A DNA stretch of 64,000 nucleotides from the NCBI GenBank assembly GCA_019638615.1, contig JAHBTL010000028.1, forward strand, positions 1-64,000, read 5' to 3'. The stretch is from Chitinophagaceae bacterium. Its GTDB lineage: Bacteria; Bacteroidota; Bacteroidia; Chitinophagales; Chitinophagaceae. The first letter of the stretch is position 1. Every line of letters begins with the position of its first letter. Made by a program: the position numbers and the translations under genes. Below the pieces are notes generated by a model. That model searched no databases. It was not told the origin of the DNA and was given only the letters and a program-made list of their open reading frames with translations. Below, one piece after another: positions 1-9,057 of the stretch.

Positions 1-176
1 GGCTTTTCATTTTCATACAAATAGCTTAAAGGGTATATGGACAAATATAGATGAAATATTTATTTAAATTTTCCAGACAAATAATATTATATATTTTTTA
101 GCGTCCTGGGGGAAATTCCCACTTTAACACAGGTAATAAAACGGTACGCCGCCTTAGTTATTGTGCTTTTCTTTCT

Positions 177-2231
177 TTATCTTTTAGTCTCCTGCTCAAT
201 CAGTTGCATCAATTCTTCCGATTTTTGAACCGGGTTTTTGCATGAATAATCGCGGCATAGATAGATATTGGTTTGATTTGCTACATGGCGATTGGCCAGC
301 AAGGGGAAGGTTTCATTATTTGTTAACGAAGACTGTATTACCCTATCAGGCACGTAACATGCCAACACATCTGAAAGAATATCTTTATATCTGTCGCCTA
401 CAATTGCTATTTCATTTTTACCATAATATATCCCCTGTATTACCAAAGCCCACATACCAAAAGAAGTAGGATACCTGCTCACAACCCCCGCTAGCGAACC
501 CACCATCCAACCTGCCCTGTCCCTATAGGCGGAATTATCAAAAATCAACGACAGGTATAACAAATTCCAAGCCATTGTTGCATTACCGGAGGCAGTAGCT
601 CCATCATGTATTTCTTTTATACGAATAATAACATCCTGCTGCTTGTAATGTGTAAAAAAGAACAAACCCGATTCTTTATCCTCAAAATGTTCAAGTACCA
701 GTTCCGTCAGCTCTTTTGCCTTAAGCAGGTAGGCTGCATTCCCTGTAATTTCCTGCAAATGGATCAGCGCCTGTATAAGACAGGCATAATCATCAAGGAA
801 AGCCGGATTGGATGCAACACCATTCTTATAACCATGTTTCCACTCCCTGTTACCTTCATCAAAAAAGTTTTTAAGCAGAAAAGCCATGTTTTTTACTGCA
901 AGCTGCCTGTATCGTTCATTGCCAAAAGCCGCATACGCTTTACTGCAGGCTGTATTCATCAGGGCGTTCCATCCTAATAAAATTTTATCGTCCAATGCCG
1001 GCGGTACCCGCCTGTTTCTTTCAGCGAGTAAAACAGCCGAGCATTTCGATAATGTACGCTCCAGCGCTTCACAGCTCAATCCGCGACCGACAGCGAACCC
1101 ATGGAGAGGCTGCGTTGCTCTTAAGATATTTTTCCCTTCCCAGTTACCGTTTTCGCTGATATCATAATAATCGCAAAACACAGGTGCATCCCCGCCAAGC
1201 AGGCGCGCCACTTCCTGCTTACTCCATATATAATATTTCCCTTCTACTCCCTCGCTATCGGCATCAAGCGCAGAAAAAAAACCACCTTCTTCACTCATTA
1301 GCTCGCGCATTACAAAATCCACGGTATGGGCAACGGTTTTTTGGTACAGTTTATCATGGGTTAACTGCCATGCCTCGCACATAGTTGATACCAGCAGCGC
1401 ATTATCATACAGCATTTTTTCAAAATGCGGCGCCAGCCACTCCCCATCGGTTGAATATCTTGCAAAGCCTCCTCCCAGTTGGTCATAAATGCCTCCATAT
1501 ATCATACTGTCGAGACTTAGCTTTGCCTGCTGAAGCGCCTCCCCGTTATGCGTATAATGAAAATGCCGGAGCAGGAATAAAATAGCAAAAGTCTGCGGGA
1601 ACTTGGGAGCCGATCCAAAACCGCCTCTTACCCTGTCTGCCGCAGCCATAACATGCCGGAAAGTAGTTTCAATATAGTCCTGGTTTATTTGAGGCTGCGC
1701 CTGGCCGGTTATTCCAAAATTTCCCGATTGCACAATTTGTGTTGTGAGGCTCTCTGCCTGCTTTTCCAATTGCTCTCTTTTTTGCAAAAAAGCATTTGCC
1801 ACACCCTGCAATACCTGTTTCCACGAAGGGCGGTTAAATGCAGGTGCAGGCGGATAATAAGTACCTCCGTAAAAGGGTTTTTTTCCGGGTGTAAGAAATA
1901 CGTTCAACGGCCATCCGCCACTACCCGTCATGGTTTGTACGGCACTCATGTAAATATGATCAAGATCAGGTCTTTCTTCGCGATCGATCTTAATGTTGAT
2001 AAAATATTCATTCATCAATGCGGCCGTTTCCCCGTCTTCAAAACTTTCTTTTTCCATTACATGGCACCAATGACAGGCAGCATACCCTATGCTTACGAGT
2101 ATAGGCTTATCTTCCTCTACCGCTTTGGCAAGCGCCACTTCTCCCCACGGATACCATTCCACAGGATTGTGCGCATGTTGCAACAGGTAAGGACTTGTTT
2201 CGCCAGCAAGATGATTGGAATACTCAGCCAT
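177..2231 (-). CDS. Thioredoxin-domain protein, DUF255/YyaL (SPATA20-like) family
   Basis: The 684-residue protein opens with the family's N-terminal signature (N-H-L[16 protein letters not shown]) and has a thioredoxin-like Cys53-His-Trp-Cys56 motif. An (alpha/alpha)-barrel-like region resembling six-hairpin glycosidases fills the rest. Length matches full-length family members. There is no signal peptide, so it is probably cytoplasmic. Biochemical function in bacteria is not established; a redox or N-acylglucosamine-epimerase-like role is inference. It is the last gene of a minus-strand group, its ATG lying 20 bp after the hemD stop. Confidence 0.9.
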   Translation of the reverse strand: MAEYSNHLAGETSPYLLQHAHNPVEWYPWGEVALAKAVEEDKPILVSIGYAACHWCHVMEKESFEDGETAALMNEYFINIKIDREERPDLDHIYMSAVQTMTGSGGWPLNVFLTPGKKPFYGGTYYPPAPAFNRPSWKQVLQGVANAFLQKREQLEKQAESLTTQIVQSGNFGITGQAQPQINQDYIETTFRHVMAAADRVRGGFGSAPKFPQTFAILFLLRHFHYTHNGEALQQAKLSLDSMIYGGIYDQLGGGFARYSTDGEWLAPHFEKMLYDNALLVSTMCEAWQLTHDKLYQKTVAHTVDFVMRELMSEEGGFFSALDADSEGVEGKYYIWSKQEVARLLGGDAPVFCDYYDISENGNWEGKNILRATQPLHGFAVGRGLSCEALERTLSKCSAVLLAERNRRVPPALDDKILLGWNALMNTACSKAYAAFGNERYRQLAVKNMAFLLKNFFDEGNREWKHGYKNGVASNPAFLDDYACLIQALIHLQEITGNAAYLLKAKELTELVLEHFEDKESGLFFFTHYKQQDVIIRIKEIHDGATASGNATMAWNLLYLSLIFDNSAYRDRAGWMVGSLAGVVSRYPTSFGMWALVIQGIYYGKNEIAIVGDRYKDILSDVLACYVPDRVIQSSLTNNETFPLLANRHVANQTNIYLCRDYSCKNPVQKSEELMQLIEQETKR

Positions 2232-2251
2232 TGAGCGAAGTTCGGGGATAT

Positions 2252-3031
2252 TTACTTTTTGCCGGAACTGAAATATTTTTCAAGCGCGGCTACCATGGAG
2301 GGAGTCTCAGGAGCTGGCGCTTTTATGTGCAAAGTCAAACCAGCTTCTTCTACCGCCTTTGAAGTGTTATTTCCAAATGCGCCGATTTTGGTTCCATTTT
2401 GCTTGTAGCGGGGAAAATTTTCAAGCAGGCTTTTTACGCCGCTGGGGGTAAAAAAGCATATTACTTCGTATTCGGTCTTGGCTAGTATATGCTTTACATC
2501 ATTGCTGATGGTTTTATACATAAAAGGAGTAGCGAACTCACATTTGTTTGTTTTCAGCCAGTTAATGATCTCATTGTCCTGCTGGTTTTCGGAACACGGG
2601 TAAAGGAATTTCTCGTTTTCCTTATGTTTATTGATCACATCAAATAAGCTTTTGTTACTTCCGTCGGCTCCATAAAATACCTTGCGTTTGCGGTATAATA
2701 TAAATTTTTGCAGGTAAAGCGCCACTGCTTCGGTAATGCAGAAATACTTGGTATCCTGGGAAACAGACACTTTCATTTCCTCACAGGTACGAAAAAAATG
2801 GTCGATCGCATGCCTGCTGGTAAATATAACCGCGGTATACTGAGTAATGTCGATTTTTTGCTTCCGAAACTCTTTTGAAGGAATGCCTTCCAGGCGTATA
2901 AACGGGAAAAACTCAAGTTCAACACTATACTTTCTTGCCAATTCAAAGTACGGCGACTTATCCGAATCTGGTCGAGGTTGGGTAATCAGGACTTTGGAAG
3001 TGGTATAGGAGCTTGCACTGTTTCCTGCCAT
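2252..3031 (-). CDS. hemD: Uroporphyrinogen-III synthase
   Basis: HemD closes and rearranges hydroxymethylbilane to uroporphyrinogen III in haem/sirohaem synthesis. The protein has the two-lobed HemD pattern: an N-terminal L-I-T-Q-P-R-P motif, then the conserved F-T-S-(R)-x-A segment, and a C-terminal F-F-T-P-S-G-V block. The frame is open further upstream to 3100, but that start would overlap the DUF4271 stop and lie upstream of a -7 box (TAACTTTG, 3079-3086). I therefore chose the ATG at 3031, giving 259 residues, the usual size. DUF4271-hemD adjacency is common in Bacteroidota. Confidence 0.9.
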   Translation of the reverse strand: MAGNSASSYTTSKVLITQPRPDSDKSPYFELARKYSVELEFFPFIRLEGIPSKEFRKQKIDITQYTAVIFTSRHAIDHFFRTCEEMKVSVSQDTKYFCITEAVALYLQKFILYRKRKVFYGADGSNKSLFDVINKHKENEKFLYPCSENQQDNEIINWLKTNKCEFATPFMYKTISNDVKHILAKTEYEVICFFTPSGVKSLLENFPRYKQNGTKIGAFGNNTSKAVEEAGLTLHIKAPAPETPSMVAALEKYFSSGKK

Positions 3032-3078
3032 TTTATCCGATTTTTCTATATGTTTATCTTTATTTGGCAACGGTTTTG

Positions 3079-3086
3079 CAAAGTTA
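3079..3086 (-). promoter_or_regulatory. -7 box of hemD
   Basis: TAACTTTG on the minus strand fits the Bacteroidota -7 consensus TAnnTTTG. It lies at the 3' end of the DUF4271 gene and would start transcription near 3074, about 43 nt before the chosen hemD ATG. This is the main reason for rejecting the longer hemD start. Confidence 0.5.
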
Positions 3087-4106
3087 CGAACTTCTTTCAA
3101 ACAAATGCAACAAGCCTTTGTAAATCACCATAACTGGAATAATTTCAAACCCCAAAACATATAAAAGCAAGTGTAACCCACTAATCTTTAATTCATTACG
3201 CAAGCTTGAAAAAGAAAGCACGAACCTGTACAACAGCAAAAAAATTACCAGGAGAATGGATGCAGTAAAAGCTACCTGCTGTACGCCGGGGTCGGAAAAG
3301 GCAAGCACCAGGATGAACGGAATGAGCAAAATAGCCATTACTTTATTAATAAGGAACACTATAAATATATACCCGTTTGCCACTTCCTCCTGGTCAAACA
3401 TCCACCCTGCCACTTTTAAAATAAAGTATTTGCAGATGTATAATACTGCTATTCCCACAAAACAAATAAGCAATAAAAGCCATGGCGGGGCAATATTTCC
3501 TTTAACATAGTAAACCAGCAAATAAAGAAAAATAGCCGTACTGCATGCAAAGAAAATATTAAACAGCAGGGTTGTCATACCCGCCTGCTGCAATTGATCC
3601 CGTATCTGCTTTTGCCGGAAAGCGGATCTCCAGAACAAAATAAAAACATCCTGGAAATATTTGGGGAACCCGATCTTTAAAATACCCAGGAAGAACAGAA
3701 CGCCACAAATGCTGTAAAACAACCAGTCTTTATCAGGCGGAGTATACCGGTTTGACGGCATACTGATGGTATCTGAACCTGTAGCCAGCCAGGGATGCCC
3801 GGTAATATATGCCGATACAAAATCACCGTAGGCATCGTTTAAAACGATGGGGGCAACCACACTGTCTTTTTTTGCCACCATAACTTTTGCCGAATCTGCC
3901 ACCGGAACAGGCGCCAGCGTATCGCGCTTAACCTTTTTTATAACCGGCGCAGGCTTTTTTACAGGTACAGGCACGGTATCTGTACTGACCGGCAGCTCAA
4001 CGGACGCCGGATCCTGGCGGTTCAAAGAATCGTCCTGGGCAGCAACAGTACTTACATAACCCAGCATAATCAATAATACAAAAACGATCCTTTTCAAAAC
4101 ATTCAT
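3084..4106 (-). CDS. DUF4271 domain membrane protein
   Basis: The 340-residue protein begins with a signal peptide (about residues 1-24, ending V-A-A-Q) and a Pro/Val/Lys-rich periplasmic linker (about 30-90). About seven hydrophobic segments follow from about residue 125. This is the DUF4271 architecture, found in Bacteroidota beside hemD. Function is unknown. A -7 box (TATTTTTG, 4118-4125) lies 11 bp before the ATG. Confidence 0.85.
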   Translation of the reverse strand: MNVLKRIVFVLLIMLGYVSTVAAQDDSLNRQDPASVELPVSTDTVPVPVKKPAPVIKKVKRDTLAPVPVADSAKVMVAKKDSVVAPIVLNDAYGDFVSAYITGHPWLATGSDTISMPSNRYTPPDKDWLFYSICGVLFFLGILKIGFPKYFQDVFILFWRSAFRQKQIRDQLQQAGMTTLLFNIFFACSTAIFLYLLVYYVKGNIAPPWLLLLICFVGIAVLYICKYFILKVAGWMFDQEEVANGYIFIVFLINKVMAILLIPFILVLAFSDPGVQQVAFTASILLVIFLLLYRFVLSFSSLRNELKISGLHLLLYVLGFEIIPVMVIYKGLLHLFERSS

Positions 4107-4117
4107 TTTAATTGCTG

Positions 4118-4125
4118 CAAAAATA
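4118..4125 (-). promoter_or_regulatory. -7 box of the DUF4271 gene
   Basis: TATTTTTG on the minus strand matches TAnnTTTG, 11 bp before the ATG at 4106. It predicts a very short 5' untranslated region. Confidence 0.4.
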
Positions 4126-4160
4126 TCTGAATCATGTTACACCTTCCAAATACATTACCA

Positions 4161-5972
4161 TTAAAACAAACTCACCAAACCAAAATGTATTTTAGCCTGA
4201 CGGAAATTCAGGGGTATATCATCCCTTTTTCCTACAGCATAACTAAGGTTAAAAATGCCGGCCCTTGTTTCAAATGCCATTCCCAGGCCCACCCCTATGT
4301 AATTATGTGTTTTTGCATTCAACTCACCATAGGATTTATTGCCTGCTAACGCCGCATCAGCAAAACCAAAAAAGTAAGAGTTCAACCCTATGAAAAACCT
4401 GTATTCCGCTGTCAGCACTCCATAACGATCGGTATAGATGCTTTCTTCATCGAACCCACGCAACAGCTTATACCCTCCTACCTGGAACATCTCGTTCCGG
4501 AATACATTGGGTGTAAACAACCAGCCGCTATTGAACGCCATCTTAAACACAGACTGCTTCCCGGTTCTGACATAGTGCGCGCCCGCCAGGCTGCCACGTA
4601 AAACATAGGTTCGTAAATCAATCGTATCATATAACGAAGCATAATCGAAATCGTTGCCTGCAGCGTCTTTTTTTAAATGGGTGATGGCCGTATTCGGTCT
4701 TATTTTGCGAATGCCTGCACTGACAGTAATATTAAGATCGCTTCCCTTCCTGGGGTTGAAACGATAATCGGTATTGTTGAACCTGTAATTCAAGCCCAGG
4801 TTGGTTGTGTTTACATCAATATAAGAAGGTAATTTTTTAGAAGATTTTACCGAAGCCGTATCAATGCCTCCGGGCAATACGTTGGTAAAAAGCGTTTGAA
4901 TAAATACTTTGCCGTTTTGCCTGCCGGAAGTAAGATATTGTATGCCGAATTGCGCATTAAGATTGAGAAAGGAGCTGTCTTTTTTTAACAGGTCAAAATT
5001 AAAATCGATCCCGAAAGGCGTATTGAACAGATAGGGTTGCTCGTACAATAAATGCAGGCGGGGGGATTTAACCTGGATCTGCTGCCAGTTTACGCCAATT
5101 GTTTCGCCGCTGCCCAAGGCATTCTTTAAATTGATATTGGCCTCGCCCGTCAATTGTAATTTGGTTCTGCCCGGCTCGTTGGTGGCCGGAAGAAATCCCA
5201 CCAGCACATCTGCCTGGCTGCTCTTTTTGGGATCTATATACAGGTTGAGTACCGACCCGGTACCTGTCATTGTAATATCCCATTCTTTTGTCTCGCGGAG
5301 ATAAGGCAATTCCAGCAGGCGCCGGCTGACGGAGTTGAGCTTTTCCTTCTTATAAGGCGATCCGTTTTCAATACCCAGGTATCGCTGTAAAAAATAATTG
5401 GAGATTTTGGCCTTGCCATATACCCGTATGCTGTCTATTTTATAGGCAGGTCCTTTATGAACGATAAGACGGGTATAAATTTTATCGTTGTCAATGGTAA
5501 GGCTGTCTAATCCGATTTTTGCGAACGGGTAACCATTGTTTTCGTAATAATTGAGCATACGGTTCTGCCAGTATTCCAGTTTGGCAAAATCAACTCCTTC
5601 CCTCCTTATCATTTTATCATTCCACCCAATAGCATACAGCATCTTATTATCAACACTGTCTGTGTCAAAACCCTCCCATTTGTACAACTGGCCTATATAC
5701 AACCAGACGCTCGCGGAAAGTGAATCGTATTGAACACTATCTACCGATGCCCCGATATATCCTTTCGGCTGCAAATACTTTGGTATTTCTTCCACGTATT
5801 GGCGACAAGCCTGCTGACTATTGAACCCGTTTTGTAAACCTAATGATTGCGGAAGGAAGGTGGTATCTTTGCCGACAAAAAAATATTGGAGCGTATATTT
5901 TTGCTGGGCACTCCCCAATAAAGAAAGCAGCAGCAGAAAAAACAACCCTGTAAAGCAGCGTAGCCGGCTCAT
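4161..5972 (-). CDS. BamA/TamA-family outer-membrane protein
   Basis: About 603 residues from the ATG at 5972. A signal peptide (R-C-F-T-G-L-F-F-L-L-L-L, ending S-A-Q) precedes POTRA-like beta-alpha repeats (about residues 25-230), then a C-terminal beta-barrel of the Omp85 type ending in Phe, as outer-membrane proteins do. The size is smaller than BamA (about 800), so it is more likely an accessory TamA-like or lipoprotein/surface-assembly Omp85 protein than BamA itself. The frame is open to 6032, but those residues would overlap hemW and precede the signal peptide. The -7 box at 5979-5986 also supports 5972. Confidence 0.85.
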   Translation of the reverse strand: MSRLRCFTGLFFLLLLSLLGSAQQKYTLQYFFVGKDTTFLPQSLGLQNGFNSQQACRQYVEEIPKYLQPKGYIGASVDSVQYDSLSASVWLYIGQLYKWEGFDTDSVDNKMLYAIGWNDKMIRREGVDFAKLEYWQNRMLNYYENNGYPFAKIGLDSLTIDNDKIYTRLIVHKGPAYKIDSIRVYGKAKISNYFLQRYLGIENGSPYKKEKLNSVSRRLLELPYLRETKEWDITMTGTGSVLNLYIDPKKSSQADVLVGFLPATNEPGRTKLQLTGEANINLKNALGSGETIGVNWQQIQVKSPRLHLLYEQPYLFNTPFGIDFNFDLLKKDSSFLNLNAQFGIQYLTSGRQNGKVFIQTLFTNVLPGGIDTASVKSSKKLPSYIDVNTTNLGLNYRFNNTDYRFNPRKGSDLNITVSAGIRKIRPNTAITHLKKDAAGNDFDYASLYDTIDLRTYVLRGSLAGAHYVRTGKQSVFKMAFNSGWLFTPNVFRNEMFQVGGYKLLRGFDEESIYTDRYGVLTAEYRFFIGLNSYFFGFADAALAGNKSYGELNAKTHNYIGVGLGMAFETRAGIFNLSYAVGKRDDIPLNFRQAKIHFGLVSLF

Positions 5973-5978
5973 TGTAAA

Positions 5979-5986
5979 CAAATCTA
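5979..5986 (-). promoter_or_regulatory. -7 box of the Omp85 gene
   Basis: TAGATTTG on the minus strand, six bases before the ATG at 5972. Transcription would begin almost at the start codon, so the message may be leaderless or nearly so. Confidence 0.45.
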
Positions 5987-6021
5987 AACGCATAAATCGT
6001 AAATCAAAAATCGTACAGCAT

Positions 6022-7149
6022 TTGGCAGGCATTTACATCCATATTCCTTTCTGCAGGCAGGCTTGCTCATACTGCAATTTTCATTTTTCCACCTCAGTAA
6101 GACTCAAGAACGATTTAATTGGCGCTTTATTGAAAGAAATTGAACTGACCCTTCCTTTTGAGTCCAACGAAATAATTGAAACGGTTTACCTGGGTGGAGG
6201 AACCCCCAGCTTATTAGAAGCAATTGAGCTGGACAGCCTCTTTTCGGTCCTTCAATCCAAATATACGATTGCTCCCGGTGCTGAGATCACCCTGGAATCG
6301 AATCCCGATGATATATCACCATCCCAGCTACACACCTGGAAGCGGACAGGTATTAACCGGCTGAGCATAGGCATACAGTCTTTTTTTGAAGAAGACCTGA
6401 TATGGATGAACCGGGCACATACAGCAAAACAAGCCCTGGATTGTATCCCTATGGCACAGGATGCGGGTTTCAATAACATCAGCATTGATCTTATTTACGG
6501 CACTCCCACCCTGCCCGATGAGCGCTGGCAATGGAATGTGGAAAAGGTAATTGACCTGGGAGTTCCTCATATAAGTTGTTATGCGCTTACCGTTGAGCCC
6601 AAAACCGCTTTGCAGCAATTCATCCATAAACATAAAATGCAGGATATTGACCAGGAACAGCAGGCCAGGCAGTTTTTGCAACTGATAAACTGGCTGAACA
6701 ACGCCGGGTATGAGCATTACGAAATATCCAACTTTTCCCTGGCCGGCAAAAGGAGTCGCCATAATACTTCCTACTGGAAGGGCAAACCCTATTATGGATT
6801 TGGCCCGTCTGCCCATTCTTTTAATGGTACAAATACAAGAAGCTGGAACATTGCCAACAATGCGCTTTACATAAAGTCCGTTAACGAGGGGCTCGTTCCT
6901 GCAGAAAAGGAAATACTAACTGCCACGCAGCAATTGAATGAATATATCATGACTTCGCTGAGAACAATGGAAGGGATCAATATAAGCACTATTGAAAAAA
7001 AGTATGGACAAATAAAAAGCGAACAACTGTTAAAAACAGCCGGGCCTTTTTTAAATGACCGGATTGTGATAGAAGATAACCATCTTAAACTTACCAACCA
7101 GGGGAAATTGTTTGCTGACGGACTCGCAGCCACCTTATTTTTCGATTAA
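6022..7149 (+). CDS. hemW: Radical SAM haem chaperone HemW
   Basis: HemW (formerly annotated as oxygen-independent coproporphyrinogen III oxidase-like) binds haem and a [4Fe-4S] cluster and delivers haem to apoproteins. From the TTG at 6022 the protein is 375 residues, the family length. It begins A-G-I-Y-I-H-I-P-F-C with the HemW-type C-x3-C-x2-C motif at residues 11-18, then G-G-G-T-P-S and E-S-N-P. The frame stays open back to 5821, but those 67 codons lie inside the divergent Omp85 gene and match nothing in the family. TTG is the only start codon that fits the conserved N-terminus. Intergenic space to the Omp85 ATG is only 49 bp. Confidence 0.92.
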   Translation: MAGIYIHIPFCRQACSYCNFHFSTSVRLKNDLIGALLKEIELTLPFESNEIIETVYLGGGTPSLLEAIELDSLFSVLQSKYTIAPGAEITLESNPDDISPSQLHTWKRTGINRLSIGIQSFFEEDLIWMNRAHTAKQALDCIPMAQDAGFNNISIDLIYGTPTLPDERWQWNVEKVIDLGVPHISCYALTVEPKTALQQFIHKHKMQDIDQEQQARQFLQLINWLNNAGYEHYEISNFSLAGKRSRHNTSYWKGKPYYGFGPSAHSFNGTNTRSWNIANNALYIKSVNEGLVPAEKEILTATQQLNEYIMTSLRTMEGINISTIEKKYGQIKSEQLLKTAGPFLNDRIVIEDNHLKLTNQGKLFADGLAATLFFD

Positions 7150-7171
7150 CACACATTGCTTACGAAAATGC

Positions 7172-8080
7172 TTATTGTATGGTGGGCATCATCCCCCTGA
7201 TACCCATATCCACCACCGGCTCACCTTTTAAAGGATCCCACTTCCCGTTGTCTACGATTTCCTCCCATTCAAAGCTTTTATTGGTAGACAGCGATACTTC
7301 TACAATAATATTGGCAGTTTCCTTGCCTGTAATGGTTAGTTTACCCGGTAAAAATGCCGCGGTTACCACACAGGAGCCGGGCGGCACAGGGGAGGTGGCT
7401 GCAATGGGATTTACTACGGTAGTTGCGCCTTCTGGCGCCTGGCCGGAAGTTGTGAAGGTTTCATTGAACCCGTCACCGCTTATCTCTGTTTCAAAGCCCC
7501 AGTAACCCTGGTTTTTATTTTCCTCTACCAGGAGCGACTGGTTTTTTATTTGATAGGAATTGATATAGGTATTGTATCCTATGAAAGAGGCAATAGTGCC
7601 GTCAAAATCCTGGTCAATGGTAATGGTATCGGCAATGGTTGTATCTACGTGGTATTTAACAGAGTAGTTCTGGTAAGCCAGCGAAACGCGCAACCACTCA
7701 TACTCACCCGGATTCACATCTTTCAATCCTATGGCATAAAATACTTCGTTATTGCCTGCCAGCACAGATTTATCAAAATCAATAGCCGTTTCACCTCCGG
7801 TCGTTGTTTCGGCAGCTTTGTATACAATGGTCCCTGCTCCCAGCGCGGTGGTTGCCCCCTGCGCCAGCTCAATATAATGAGCGCTCATTTTATTAAAAAC
7901 AGGACTTAAAGCCGCGTGCCCGGCAGGTACGGTTGAAGGCTCACCGGTATTGTTCAGCCTTGACTGGGTAGAATCAAACTTGAAGCGAAAAATTAACTTA
8001 GGCTCTGCAGGAGGGTCGTTTTGTTTGGAGCAGGAAATACCTGCAACACAAATCATTATACAAAAAAGGGGAAATCTCAT
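7172..8080 (-). CDS. Hypothetical lipoprotein
   Basis: About 302 residues from ATG 8080. A hydrophobic leader (F-P-L-F-C-I-M-I-C-V) ends in a lipobox A-G-I-S-C, so it is probably a lipoprotein. The mature part is beta-rich with many Thr, Gly and Asp residues, and I recognise no domain. An upstream ATG at 8116 would put 12 polar residues before the leader and is rejected. It is convergent with hemW (22 bp gap). An extracytoplasmic binding role is possible but not shown. Confidence 0.7.
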   Translation of the reverse strand: MRFPLFCIMICVAGISCSKQNDPPAEPKLIFRFKFDSTQSRLNNTGEPSTVPAGHAALSPVFNKMSAHYIELAQGATTALGAGTIVYKAAETTTGGETAIDFDKSVLAGNNEVFYAIGLKDVNPGEYEWLRVSLAYQNYSVKYHVDTTIADTITIDQDFDGTIASFIGYNTYINSYQIKNQSLLVEENKNQGYWGFETEISGDGFNETFTTSGQAPEGATTVVNPIAATSPVPPGSCVVTAAFLPGKLTITGKETANIIVEVSLSTNKSFEWEEIVDNGKWDPLKGEPVVDMGIRGMMPTIQ

Positions 8081-8147
8081 GTTATGCCTTTTGAGTGCAA
8101 ACGGGCCGTCCGGCAAAAAATTGCTCGTATATATTTATTCCGGTGTT

Positions 8148-8921
8148 TTAATTATTCAATTTAACAAACCCGCCATCAATCGGGTAATCGCAGCCGGTTA
8201 TAAATGAGGCCTCGTCTGAGCAAAGATATAAAGCAAGGTAGGCGATCTCCTCCGGCTTGGCCATTCTTCCTATTGGTTGTGTTTTAGAAAGTTTCTCAAA
8301 CATTTCTTCCTCTTTACCGGCATAATTTTTTGCAAGAAAGCCATCAACGAACGGCGTATGCACTCTTGCCGGAGAGATAGCATTGCAGCGGATATTGTAT
8401 TTAATATAATCCTTAGCAACAGAAAGCGTCATGGCTGCAACAGCCCCTTTGGCGGTTGAATAAACAAACCTGTCAGGGATACCTACCATTGCCGCGATAG
8501 AGGCCATATTTAAAATGGAACCGCCTTTTTCTTTCATAAAAGGAATGGCCTCATGCAGGCAGTTGTATACCCCTTTGATATTTACTGATACTATGCGGTC
8601 AAAATCTGCTTCACTGGTATTATCTGCCTGTCCTACATGCGCAATGCCGGCATTGTTTACGAGTATATCTACTGAACCGTGTTTTCCTGCGATGTCTCCA
8701 ATTACACTTTTCACATTTTTCTGATCAGCAACATTACATTTATAAAATGCGGCTTTATTGCCGGCATCCACGATTTCCTGTACAGTGGTGCTACCCCCTT
8801 TCTCATCCATATCCAGCACATATACCTGAGCTCCCTGTTTTGCAAAAACTGTTGTAATTGCTTTTCCTATTCCGCTTCCTCCGCCGGTGATGATGGCGGT
8901 TTTGTTGTTGAGTGTGAACAT
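8148..8921 (-). CDS. SDR-family NAD(P)-dependent oxidoreductase
   Basis: Classical short-chain dehydrogenase of 257 residues: nucleotide-binding T-G-G-G-S-G-I-G near residue 11, N-N-A-G, a catalytic Ser in N-M-A-S and Y-S-T-A-K (Tyr-x3-Lys), and a C-terminal D-G-G-F. It lies just downstream of a UxaA-type dehydratase on the same strand. In Bacteroidota such pairs occur in non-phosphorylated sugar-acid routes, for example 2-keto-3-deoxy-L-fuconate dehydrogenase in fucose breakdown. The exact substrate is inference. Confidence 0.88.
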   Translation of the reverse strand: MFTLNNKTAIITGGGSGIGKAITTVFAKQGAQVYVLDMDEKGGSTTVQEIVDAGNKAAFYKCNVADQKNVKSVIGDIAGKHGSVDILVNNAGIAHVGQADNTSEADFDRIVSVNIKGVYNCLHEAIPFMKEKGGSILNMASIAAMVGIPDRFVYSTAKGAVAAMTLSVAKDYIKYNIRCNAISPARVHTPFVDGFLAKNYAGKEEEMFEKLSKTQPIGRMAKPEEIAYLALYLCSDEASFITGCDYPIDGGFVKLNN

Positions 8922-9057
8922 GATCGAAATTGCTGATTGCTGATTTGAGATTTCTGATTTGAGATTGGGTCAGGCTGCAAGTTACCATAAACCGTTAACC
9001 CCAAACCCGAAACTTGTAACATGGAACTCTCCTCTTTATCACTTACTACTTACCACT

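Noticed and set aside
5821-6021. 67-codon N-terminal extension of hemW.
   Set aside because: It overlaps the divergent Omp85 coding sequence and matches nothing in HemW proteins.
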